Of a stretch of 64,000 bases of DNA, positions 26,577 to 34,739 are shown piece by piece. The translations under genes and the position numbers were made by a program. This DNA comes from Raskinella chloraquaticus (SeqCode) (GTDB lineage Bacteria > Pseudomonadota > Alphaproteobacteria > Rhizobiales > UBA4765), in NCBI GenBank assembly GCA_002365175.1, contig DEZK01000007.1, positions 183,660 through 247,659 on the forward strand, read 5' to 3'. The notes under the pieces were generated by a model, which ran no database searches, was not told the DNA's origin, and saw only the letters and a list, made by a program, of their open reading frames with translations. Each line of letters starts with the position of its first letter. Position 1 is the stretch's first letter.

Positions 26577-28283
26577 ATGGCTGACGTATTCATTTCCTAT
26601 AAATCGGACCGGCGTGCGGCTGTCGAACATCTGACGCGCATCCTTGAGCTTAATGGCTACAGCGTGTGGTTCGATTATGGACTGCTGTCGGGGCAGAATT
26701 TCGCCCGCCAGATCGAGCGGGAAATCAGAGCTGCTAAAGTCGTTCTCGTACTGTGGTGCCAGTTGTCTGTCGACAGCGAATGGGTGAACGGCGAGGCACG
26801 ACTGGCAACGCGTCTGGGAAAGATGATCCCCGCGTGGATTCAAGACGTTGATCTTCCGCTCGAATTCAACGGTGCTGATACCATCAATCTCGAGCATTGG
26901 GACGGCTCGCCGCGCAGCCATGTGCTTGACCGCCTGTTCGAACAGATCGGCGCCAGAGTCGGACGGGAGCAGGTGCCACAAATCGCCGGGTTGAAGGATT
27001 TTGATAGTTTGTGGCGCCGGTACGGAGCGCCAAATCTGTTAAGTTTTCCGCTTGAAAAAGTAATTCCGGAATTTGAAAAAAACGATGGCTCGCCCAGCGA
27101 AGCCCGGCACGTGACGAGCAGACCTTCCGTCACACCTTCTGATGAGCCAGTCGACAAATCCGGCCAAGATAACCGCAGCGATGGACATTCAGCCGCCGCA
27201 CGCGAGAAAAAGACAGGAAGTTCCTCTGCGTTCCTGATGTTTACAGCTGGCCTGCTACTTGCCGCGCTGCTCGGCGGCGGAGGGTATGCGACTTGGCATT
27301 ACCTGCGCCCGGCGGCCCAACCGCCAATCATCGTACCACCGCCGGTCGAAGCCCAGACGGCAATCATCGCCCCGCGACCAGTCGAAACCCAGACACCAAT
27401 CGTCACACCGCCGCAAGTCATCGCCCCGCCGCCAATCGAAACGCAGACGGCAGTCATCGCCCCGCTTACCCTGCCAAGTCCGAGCAGAGAAAGGACGCCC
27501 GGACGCAGCGAGAACCAGTTTCGCGACTGCGAGGCATGCCCGCTTATGGTTATGATTCCGGAGGGTAAATTTCTAATTGGATCGCCCGATGCGGAAAGCG
27601 GTCACAAGGCAAACGAAGCGCCGCGACGCGAGATTTCCATCAAACGCAAATTTGCGATCGCGCGTTTGGAAGTATCATTCGCGGAATGGGATGCCTGCGT
27701 CGCCGATAGCGGATGTCGCTCGTACCGCCCCAATGATTATGGCATGGGCCGCGGCAACAGTCCGGTGATCTTCGTCTCCTTCTTCGATGCCATTGCCTAT
27801 GCTGCCTGGATGTCGACGAAGACGGGCGCAACTTACCGTCTGCCCTCGGAGGCCGAGTGGGAGTTCGCCGCCCGCGGCTGTATTGCCGCGGGTTGCGCCA
27901 ATGATCCCTTTGGATTTGGCGGCGATATCGGGCCTGACTTGGCCAATTACAATTGGAACACTGCTTACAATGGCAGTCTCAGACGTCAGCCGCGACGCCA
28001 GACCATGGCGGTCGAGGAAGGCTCCAAGGCGAACGGCTTTGGTCTTCTCCACGTTCACGGCAATGTTGCCGAATGGGTTCAGGATTGCGTCAATGGCAGC
28101 TATGATCGCCTTCCCGAGAATGGTGCGCCCGCGACCAGTGGCGATTGCCGTTCGCGTGTTGTGCGCGGGGGCAACTGGAATGATAATCCACGTGAGCTGA
28201 GGTCATCGGCGCGCGCCTTTGAAGAAGCGACAACACGCTCGCACCTCATCGGCTTCAGACTTGCGCGTGATTTGACAAAATAG
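26577..28283 (+). CDS. TIR domain - transmembrane - FGE/sulfatase-modifying-factor-like fusion protein
   Basis: 568 residues from the ATG at 26577; the family start MADVFISYKSDRRAAVEHLT supports it over a GTG 27 bp upstream. Residues 1-130 are a TIR domain with a BB-loop-like segment (DYGLLSGQNF) and a probable catalytic Glu73 in SEWVNGEARLA, so NAD+ hydrolase activity is plausible. Residues 217-238 form one membrane helix (AFLMFTAGLLLAALLGGGGY). A Pro-rich repeated linker occupies about 247-300. Residues 322-564 are an FGE/SUMF1 module: RLPSEAEWEFAARG, GNVAEWVQD, RVVRGGNW, IGFRL. The two copper-binding Cys of true FGE are absent, so it probably binds ligand instead of oxidising sulfatases. 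Predicted topology is TIR in the cytoplasm and FGE in the periplasm. A caspase gene follows 57 bp later on the same strand. Function is inferred. Confidence 0.88.
   Translation: MADVFISYKSDRRAAVEHLTRILELNGYSVWFDYGLLSGQNFARQIEREIRAAKVVLVLWCQLSVDSEWVNGEARLATRLGKMIPAWIQDVDLPLEFNGADTINLEHWDGSPRSHVLDRLFEQIGARVGREQVPQIAGLKDFDSLWRRYGAPNLLSFPLEKVIPEFEKNDGSPSEARHVTSRPSVTPSDEPVDKSGQDNRSDGHSAAAREKKTGSSSAFLMFTAGLLLAALLGGGGYATWHYLRPAAQPPIIVPPPVEAQTAIIAPRPVETQTPIVTPPQVIAPPPIETQTAVIAPLTLPSPSRERTPGRSENQFRDCEACPLMVMIPEGKFLIGSPDAESGHKANEAPRREISIKRKFAIARLEVSFAEWDACVADSGCRSYRPNDYGMGRGNSPVIFVSFFDAIAYAAWMSTKTGATYRLPSEAEWEFAARGCIAAGCANDPFGFGGDIGPDLANYNWNTAYNGSLRRQPRRQTMAVEEGSKANGFGLLHVHGNVAEWVQDCVNGSYDRLPENGAPATSGDCRSRVVRGGNWNDNPRELRSSARAFEEATTRSHLIGFRLARDLTK
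27342..27464 (+). repeat. In-gene tandem repeat encoding a Pro-rich linker
   Basis: About three to four degenerate repeats of roughly 36 bases encode PVEAQTAIIAPR, PVETQTPIVTPP and PIETQTAVIAPL between the membrane helix and the FGE-like module. The sequence just after it (TLPSPSRERTPGR) reads like the translation of a short interspersed palindromic repeat. The linker would be an extended periplasmic stalk whose length may vary between strains. Confidence 0.7.
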
Positions 28284-28340
28284 CGTTGTATACAGCTCGG
28301 GCAAAGGCGTCGTCGATGATGAAGGATTAAGGATCAAGAT

Positions 28341-31300
28341 ATGCGGCACCGATTAGCAGGGTTCATTGTCACCGCTGGCGTTATTGTTTTGACGTTGATC
28401 GGGTCCGCGCAAGCCCAGACCAGGCGGGCTTTCCTTGTCGGGAACAATGCCTACAGCGATAAGAACCTGCAAAGACTGTCACGGTCGGTTGCCGATGTGA
28501 AGGATCTTGAGGGCGAACTGATTGAAGCCGGTTTTGACAAGAAAAACATCAAGCGTCTGGAAAACGTAAAAACCAAAGCAGAGTTCGACAAGCAGTTCGA
28601 TGCCTTCCTGAAGACCGTTCGGGCTGACGACATCGTTTTCTTTCACTTCTCCGGGCATGGCTTTGGCATCGAGGAAAAACAGGATAATTTTTTGCTGATG
28701 GGGGATATCAAGAGCCCCTTTACTTTTACTCGCTCGAAATTGCCGGCAAATGAGCAGAAGGACGCGGCGATCACGCGATTGCGCATTACCACCTATCTTG
28801 GTGATTATCAGGAGCAGGAGGTGGCACGAGGCGGCGTCTCAACCAGGGAAATCACCAAAAAGATAGCAGCCGTTAAGCCAAAGGCAGCAATCATTGTCCT
28901 TGATGCCTGTCGCACCCTGCTTACTGACGACGGGCTTGATTCCAGGACCATCGAGCGTAGCTCCACCAGCGGCAGCCGATTAGTGCCGGCCGAGGGCGTG
29001 CCGCCTGGGTTCCTGATCCTTTATTCCGCATCATTTGGCGAGCAGGCCATCGAAGCGTTCAATCAATACGACCGGCGGCGAAACTCGCTGTTTACCGAGG
29101 TGCTGCGACAGGAAATGATCCGTCCCGGCCAAACGGCGGTCGAACTTGCCGAGCGCATTAAACTGGTCACACGCGATATCGCCTCGCTATATGGATTGCA
29201 GCAGGAACCTGAATTCTATCACAGCTTCGACAAGGCTGAGGACTTCTTGTTTATCGATTCAATCGGCAGTGAACGCTTCAAGCTCGATGTTGAACCGTGC
29301 AAGGATAGTCTCAGCGATATCAAGGACATCCGCAAGCTGCCGACGCGTGAAGCACTGGACAGCCACCGCCGTCGTTTTTCCGGCTGCGAAACGGCTGAGG
29401 AAGCGCGCCGACTGATCGCCCAGATCGAACTTGGTTCCGATGAGCAGCCTGACCGCTGCGACGGCTCGCGCATCGACCTCATCGACAATCTGCGCCAGTT
29501 GCGGCCAGAGCTTCTGGAGCGTCACGCAAGGCGCTTCGAGGGATGTGCGAGCGCGGAGGCGGCAACGCGTCTCAACAATGTCGTCAAGTCCCCGCCCGGC
29601 AGCGACGAGAACAGCCTCAAATGCCAGACGGCTTTCGCCGAGAGCCTGCGCCAGCTTCAGCGCGAGAACCTTGAGCGATTCATCACCACCTTCGCCCAGT
29701 GCCCGGCACGCGGCGCCGTCGAGGCGGTCCTGGCTGCCTTGCCGCCCGGTTCGGGCGAGCTTGGTGATGTGAGGATCACACGTGGCGCCATACGCCGCAT
29801 CGATTCCTGCGATTATTTTGCTGCCTCCGAGCAAGATAAAGCCCGGCCGCCCGAAGTCCCCGGCGTATTTTTTTCCTATGTGCGATTTGAAGATGCGATC
29901 GAGGCCTGCGAGAAATCAATCAGGGAGAATCCGCGCATCAGCCGCTACCTGTTCAATCTGGGGCGCGCCTATCACCGCAAGGGATGGGATGAAAAAGCTG
30001 GCTCGAAAGAACGAGACGACAATTTCCGCAAGGCACGGACAGCCTACGCCGACGCTGAAAAGCGTGGCTATGTCAGCGCGCTCAACGGCCTGGCTGTTCT
30101 TCTTGGCAACACTGGCGACGGCAAGGAAAATGAGGATGAGATTGTGCGCCTCCTCGAACAGGCGGCACAGCAAGGCCATCCGCTTGCCATGTATAATCTG
30201 GCGAGGCGCTACGCTGCGGGCGACGGCATTTTACAACGCAATCTGAAGAAAGACTACCAACGCGATCTGAGGAAAGCCTACGAGCTGTTCGCCCGCGCAG
30301 CCGAAGGCGGCTATGTGCCAGCGATGGTGCAGGCGGGTTATGCGCTGCGATATGGCCGCGGCGTGGCACAGAACCCAAGGCGCGCAGTCGAGACGTTGCT
30401 GCGCGCGGCAGATGCTGGCTCCATCTTCGCCAAGCGATATCTCGGGCAAATCTATTTCGACGGAGTGACCAATAGTTCGGACCGCAATCTCAGAGTCGAA
30501 AAAGATCGGCAGCTGGCGCTTCTTTTCCTTAGCCGGGCAGCAGACGAAGGTGACAGCTATTCCCGCAAGCGGGTGGCGCAGTTGATGGAGGAGGGCGACG
30601 GCCTGCCATCGACGCAACCCGAGCTTGCCGAACGCTTCTGGCGGCTGGCGGCAAATGGTGGTGATAGCGAAGCGCAGTATAATTTTGCTGAGCGTCTACG
30701 CACCGGAACCGTTCTGATACGCCCTGAATTCGGTGCGAAGGAAGCTATTTTGCTTCTGCAGCGGGCTATGGCACAAGGCTCGGCCCCGGCGGCCAAGCGG
30801 CTGGCGGAAATCTATCGGCGAGGTGAGCTCGGTGAGACGATTGATATCGATAGAGCCATCAAATATGCTTTTCAAACGATCGCGCTTGCATCACGTACAG
30901 CACCCAGTAACTGGGCTGGCAGTCCCTATTACGAGATTTCAGCTGGCCATCTGTTAGTGGAAATGGCGCGTAATGGCGAGGCGGTGGATGCTCGCGGTCG
31001 ACCATTATTCAGCGCGGATGAAATTGAACGGTTGGAAAAATTCTACGGAAAACCGGATGGGGACACGAAAACCGTCAAGGTTCGCCGCGTCGAGATACCG
31101 CTGTATTATTCCTGCGAGAATTCGAAGCAGCGCGTTCCGTGGCGCTATGATCATATCTGGATCTGGGATTGGGGTCGTGCAACCTCGCCAACCGAAGCCC
31201 AGATCACGCTCCTTGAACACAAGAATCTATACTGCGCCGACAATCGTCCCGAGCGTCAAACGCTGATTGCCAGCTTCGAAACGGCAAAGCGCAACAAGGT

Positions 31301-31382
31301 GCTCTTTGCCGATCTGATCGAACAGCAAATCAGAGCGGCACAACTTGCTGAAGCGACGAAAAATAGCAAGAAACGCAAGTGA
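28341..31382 (+). CDS. Secreted caspase-like (peptidase C14) protein with Cys-paired repeats and Sel1 repeats
   Basis: 1013 residues. A Sec signal peptide (residues 1-26, ending SAQAQ) predicts export. A caspase-fold domain occupies about 28-300: RRAFLVGNNAYSD, His106 in FFHFSGHGFG and Cys190 in IIVLDACRTLL, so the catalytic dyad is intact. Three tandem units follow, each with two cysteines 25-29 residues apart (C320-C349, C373-C402, C428-C454) and an L-x-x-L helix pattern. These suggest disulfide-tied helical hairpins in the periplasm. Sel1/TPR-like repeats fill about 525-850 (e.g. AMYNLARRYAAGDGI). A C-terminal domain of about 100 residues has Cys925 and Cys965. The ribosome site is AAGGATC. 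It lies between the TIR-FGE gene and a third exported protein. Its target is unknown. Confidence 0.9.
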   Translation: MRHRLAGFIVTAGVIVLTLIGSAQAQTRRAFLVGNNAYSDKNLQRLSRSVADVKDLEGELIEAGFDKKNIKRLENVKTKAEFDKQFDAFLKTVRADDIVFFHFSGHGFGIEEKQDNFLLMGDIKSPFTFTRSKLPANEQKDAAITRLRITTYLGDYQEQEVARGGVSTREITKKIAAVKPKAAIIVLDACRTLLTDDGLDSRTIERSSTSGSRLVPAEGVPPGFLILYSASFGEQAIEAFNQYDRRRNSLFTEVLRQEMIRPGQTAVELAERIKLVTRDIASLYGLQQEPEFYHSFDKAEDFLFIDSIGSERFKLDVEPCKDSLSDIKDIRKLPTREALDSHRRRFSGCETAEEARRLIAQIELGSDEQPDRCDGSRIDLIDNLRQLRPELLERHARRFEGCASAEAATRLNNVVKSPPGSDENSLKCQTAFAESLRQLQRENLERFITTFAQCPARGAVEAVLAALPPGSGELGDVRITRGAIRRIDSCDYFAASEQDKARPPEVPGVFFSYVRFEDAIEACEKSIRENPRISRYLFNLGRAYHRKGWDEKAGSKERDDNFRKARTAYADAEKRGYVSALNGLAVLLGNTGDGKENEDEIVRLLEQAAQQGHPLAMYNLARRYAAGDGILQRNLKKDYQRDLRKAYELFARAAEGGYVPAMVQAGYALRYGRGVAQNPRRAVETLLRAADAGSIFAKRYLGQIYFDGVTNSSDRNLRVEKDRQLALLFLSRAADEGDSYSRKRVAQLMEEGDGLPSTQPELAERFWRLAANGGDSEAQYNFAERLRTGTVLIRPEFGAKEAILLLQRAMAQGSAPAAKRLAEIYRRGELGETIDIDRAIKYAFQTIALASRTAPSNWAGSPYYEISAGHLLVEMARNGEAVDARGRPLFSADEIERLEKFYGKPDGDTKTVKVRRVEIPLYYSCENSKQRVPWRYDHIWIWDWGRATSPTEAQITLLEHKNLYCADNRPERQTLIASFETAKRNKVLFADLIEQQIRAAQLAEATKNSKKRK

Positions 31383-31493
31383 ACCGACGCAGGCGCCGGC
31401 CGATCAGCCTGCGGATGGGCTTGCGCGCCATGGTCAGAACAAATATATTTCTTGTATCGTAAAAAATGCATATTCGCTTGCGCGGAGGCTTTT

Positions 31494-32765
31494 ATGATCA
31501 TCACATGTGGTCAACGTTATCTGGCGATTGGTTGTGCCGTGCTGATGACGGCTTCCCTGCCGCCGCGGGAGACCCATGCAAGAGGCTTTGACACTGGATT
31601 GGCGATTGGTGTCGGCGCTGCCATTATCGGTGGGCTCCTCGCCAACGGTAACAGAAATGCGCAGGCTGGAGTTCGCCGCGAGACCCGCGGCACGAAGTCG
31701 GCAAAGAAATCGCGGGCACGTCAAAGTGATACCGCGTCCACGACCAATGAAAGCAGCTCGTCGCCCTCAAATGAGCAGGTTCTCTCGTCGCTTGCCGGTC
31801 CTGCAGGTAAAGTGTCTCTTCCCGTCCTTGCGACGTTCCGTTCCAGCACGGTGATCGGTTCAGTTGGCACCGTCTCGGAAAACGACAACATCCTCAAACT
31901 GCGCTCGAACGATGAGGAACGTGATTATTCTTCGAAAATGGCGACGATCCTTCAACGTTTTCAAATCGAAAACAAGGATCGCCGGAGCGGCGACGTCACG
32001 GCTTTGGCGATCGAGACCGCTCTGGATGAAGCTTTACGCAAGTCTCGGCTGGACCAGTTTGAAAGTTTCCTCAACGAGAACTGGACGACCGATCGCCTGC
32101 GGGTGATGATTCTCAACCGGGTCATTGGCGAACTGCCCTCGCTGTTTAACGGCAACAATCGCGGTCTGGCGCCGATGGCAACACTTCATTCGCTGATCCA
32201 GCGCTCAGCCGAAGCGATCTATGTACGGCTCTTCGAGTCCTCGGAGCTTCTTGCGGCAAACAAGAGTATTGTCACCTTCCAGCGGCGCGTCTACGAGGCG
32301 CAAGGGAACGGCGCCGCGCCTGTCAATGTGTCCGACGCTGCTGACGCTGCTTCCGCCCATGAGACCGAACAGAAGCTTTCGGAAGAACTGCGGGAGCGCG
32401 CTGACTCCATTCTCTCCAGCGCCGCCAAATTGGCGATTTCGCGTTATGAAACAGCCTTTCGTCTCGATCCCAACAGCTTTGCGCTTCGCTATCGCGCCCA
32501 GCGGATCATGTATGATTGCTTGTCGGAGTATGTCGAGGAAATCACCACGTCAGCTTCAGCGACAAGCCTGGCTGAAATTCCCGAGATCGAAAGGCGTGCC
32601 TTTCAAACCGCTTTGAATACATGCAATGATTGGCTGGTCGTGACGTTTGGTGAATCGCTCGACAAGCTGAAGGAGCAGAAGCCCTATCCTATTCGCGTCA
32701 TATGGTCGGCCGGTGGGCCCAAGGACGAGCCTAAACTTTACGGGCGGGCTAATCGAGGCTTGTAG
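31494..32765 (+). CDS. Exported protein of unknown family, third gene of the TIR/caspase cassette
   Basis: 423 residues from the ATG at 31494, which has GGAGG at good spacing; an upstream in-frame start is less likely. The N-terminus is a probable signal sequence (RYLAIGCAVLMTASLPPRET). It is followed by a glycine-rich hydrophobic stretch, GLAIGVGAAIIGGLLANG, that could be a membrane-inserting or anchor segment. A basic, Ser/Thr-rich linker (KSAKKSRARQSD...) precedes a mostly helical C-terminal region (about 160-410) including RYETAFRLDPNSFALRYRAQ, which is TPR-like. No named domain was recognised. It lies 111 bp after the caspase gene on the same strand, so it is probably co-transcribed. Confidence 0.75.
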   Translation: MIITCGQRYLAIGCAVLMTASLPPRETHARGFDTGLAIGVGAAIIGGLLANGNRNAQAGVRRETRGTKSAKKSRARQSDTASTTNESSSSPSNEQVLSSLAGPAGKVSLPVLATFRSSTVIGSVGTVSENDNILKLRSNDEERDYSSKMATILQRFQIENKDRRSGDVTALAIETALDEALRKSRLDQFESFLNENWTTDRLRVMILNRVIGELPSLFNGNNRGLAPMATLHSLIQRSAEAIYVRLFESSELLAANKSIVTFQRRVYEAQGNGAAPVNVSDAADAASAHETEQKLSEELRERADSILSSAAKLAISRYETAFRLDPNSFALRYRAQRIMYDCLSEYVEEITTSASATSLAEIPEIERRAFQTALNTCNDWLVVTFGESLDKLKEQKPYPIRVIWSAGGPKDEPKLYGRANRGL

Positions 32766-32788
32766 ATTCTGTTGAGGCCTTCGTTGGA

Positions 32789-33454
32789 TCAACGGATGGC
32801 AATCAGCGATTTTGACAGGCCGAAGACACGCTCCGAGCTGATGCTTGCATCGGGAAACAAAGCGCTCATACGTTTGCGGTCAATGAGAATTGAATCTTCA
32901 ATATAGCGCTGCGCGTCGTCAAGCGTGGCGGCGCGGGGAAAGGCGCCGCAGTCAAAGCGCATGACGAGGGCGAGACGCACCGGCTCCGGCAGCCAGTGGA
33001 AGAACGGCACACGGAAATGCGGCTCCAGCGGAAACCAGAAATCCGGTGTCTGGACGAAATAGCGCGGCGCCAGTCGCCTCACCTCACGCGCCATGGCGCG
33101 CATGGCCTGCCAGCGGCCCACATGCTCCAGGACTGAATTGGAATGGACGACGTCAAAGGAATTATCGGCAAATTCCGCCATGTTGGTGCAATCGCCAACG
33201 CGGCTTTCGAAGCGCTGATCATCGAGGCGCTGGGACATCAGATTAATCAGGACGAAGCTGACAGAGCGGCCTGACCAGACGGCCTCAAGATCACGCCAAT
33301 ACTCGATGTTGCCGCCCAGATCGACGATCCGGCAGTGACCTTTGCGGGCGATGACCTCATCGACGATCTTAACGAAGCGCACCAGCCGCCGGGCACGAAA
33401 ATCAGTCTGCGTGCCCCAATGCTGTTCACCGATATGAATAGCGGCATCCGACAT
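32789..33454 (-). CDS. Class I SAM-dependent methyltransferase
   Basis: 221 residues. The SAM-binding motif I reads CRIVDLGGNIEYW, and motif IV-like NSFDVVHSNSVLEHVG follows near residue 105, both typical of class I small-molecule methyltransferases (Methyltransf_11/25 type). The substrate is not evident. It sits at the edge of the exopolysaccharide genes and is divergent from the GH10 gene, so sugar or polysaccharide O-methylation is possible but unproven. Confidence 0.85.
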   Translation of the reverse strand: MSDAAIHIGEQHWGTQTDFRARRLVRFVKIVDEVIARKGHCRIVDLGGNIEYWRDLEAVWSGRSVSFVLINLMSQRLDDQRFESRVGDCTNMAEFADNSFDVVHSNSVLEHVGRWQAMRAMAREVRRLAPRYFVQTPDFWFPLEPHFRVPFFHWLPEPVRLALVMRFDCGAFPRAATLDDAQRYIEDSILIDRKRMSALFPDASISSERVFGLSKSLIAIR

Positions 33455-33648
33455 GGTATAACAGTTCCTCGCTCATGACGTTTCGATTTGATCAACTACT
33501 AGCTGGCAGAATGATCCGGCCGGCGGCGGCCTTCGCCGGAGCGTCGGTCGCGTCGCCGAAAGCGCCTGGCACAGCGCCGTAAGACACGCGTTTTCTACGC
33601 GCAAACCCGGTTATTGCGAAGCCATTTCCCTGATCAAGGTTAAGCTCG

Positions 33649-34734
33649 ATGACGGTCAACAGACGCGATCTCCTTGCTCTTCTCGCAGCCCCTCTGGCGT
33701 CCGGAACCATACCGGCGATCGCGGCTGAGGGAACCAGCCTCGGGGCGGTGGCGGCCGCCGTTGGCATTGCCTTTGGCTCTGCCTTTGATCGTGAAGTTTT
33801 CGATGATGCGGATTATCGCAAGCTCATCGCCAGCGAGACGCGCCTGGTTACGGCGGAGAATGCGCTGAAGTTTGACTGGCTGCGCCCGAAGGGGCCCGAT
33901 GCCGACTTCTCGACCGCTGACCGGATCGTTGAATTTGCCCGCCACAACGACCTGCTGCTGCGCGGGACAACATTGGTGTGGAACGACAATCCACCACCCT
34001 GGCTGCGCCGGTCGAGCCTCACCGAGCTGCGGTACCTCTTTGATCGCCATATCGACGAAACACTCACCCGCTATCGTGGGCGCATTCATTCATGGGACGT
34101 CGTCAATGAGCCCTTCTACCCGCCGCAGCGCCTGCCCGGCGGCTATCGCCAGGGGCCGTGGTATGACGCGTTCGGGCCGGCATATATCGAGCGGGCTTTC
34201 CGTCGTGCCGCAAGCGTTGATCCGGCAACACGGCTTGTCCTCAATGAGGCGTTCTGCGAGCAGCAGGATGCGCTGGGCATCAGCGTGCGCGCTGGTTTGT
34301 TGAAGCTCGTCGAGCGCCTCAAAGGCGAAGGCGTACCGCTCCATGCCATCGGATTACAGGGTCATCTCAAGCCGGCGCTGCCTTTCGACGATCAGGTGTT
34401 CGTTGAATTTCTGACCAGGCTCGCCGGGTTTGGCGTTGATCTCTACATTACCGAACTTGATGTCGACGATGGCGGCATGCCTGATGACATCAACAAGCGC
34501 GATCTCATGGTGGCAAGTCGCTATCGCGATTTTCTGAAAGCGGTGCTGACGGTGCCAGCCGTCAAAGCCGTCATCACCTGGCAGTTATCCGACCGCTACA
34601 GCTGGTATGGCGAGCTGGCGCGGCGCAAACATCCGCCGGGACGACGGCCACGCCCCCTGCCCTATGATGACGGACTGCAGCGCAAGCCCGCCGCGCAGGC
34701 GATGATCGAGGCGTTGCTGACGCGGGTGAAGTAG
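33649..34734 (+). CDS. Secreted GH10 family endo-beta-1,4-xylanase-like glycoside hydrolase
   Basis: 361 residues. The N-terminus MTVNRRDLLALLAAPLASGT has a twin-Arg motif and hydrophobic core, so Tat export is likely. The GH10 barrel shows ENALKFDWLRP, the acid/base Glu154 in HSWDVVNEPFY, HAIGLQGHL and the nucleophile Glu269 in LYITELDVDD; both catalytic residues are present. GH10 enzymes cut beta-1,4-linked xylan-type chains. Here it lies within an exopolysaccharide cluster, five bases from the convergent flippase stop. A role in trimming or turning over the cell's own polymer is therefore more likely than plant xylan use. That is an inference from context. Confidence 0.92.
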   Translation: MTVNRRDLLALLAAPLASGTIPAIAAEGTSLGAVAAAVGIAFGSAFDREVFDDADYRKLIASETRLVTAENALKFDWLRPKGPDADFSTADRIVEFARHNDLLLRGTTLVWNDNPPPWLRRSSLTELRYLFDRHIDETLTRYRGRIHSWDVVNEPFYPPQRLPGGYRQGPWYDAFGPAYIERAFRRAASVDPATRLVLNEAFCEQQDALGISVRAGLLKLVERLKGEGVPLHAIGLQGHLKPALPFDDQVFVEFLTRLAGFGVDLYITELDVDDGGMPDDINKRDLMVASRYRDFLKAVLTVPAVKAVITWQLSDRYSWYGELARRKHPPGRRPRPLPYDDGLQRKPAAQAMIEALLTRVK

Positions 34735-34739
34735 ACCAT

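Noticed and set aside
26577..28283. TIR-FGE protein as a diversity-generating-retroelement target
   Set aside because: FGE/lectin folds are common DGR targets, but no reverse transcriptase, template repeat or variable repeat is seen in the window.
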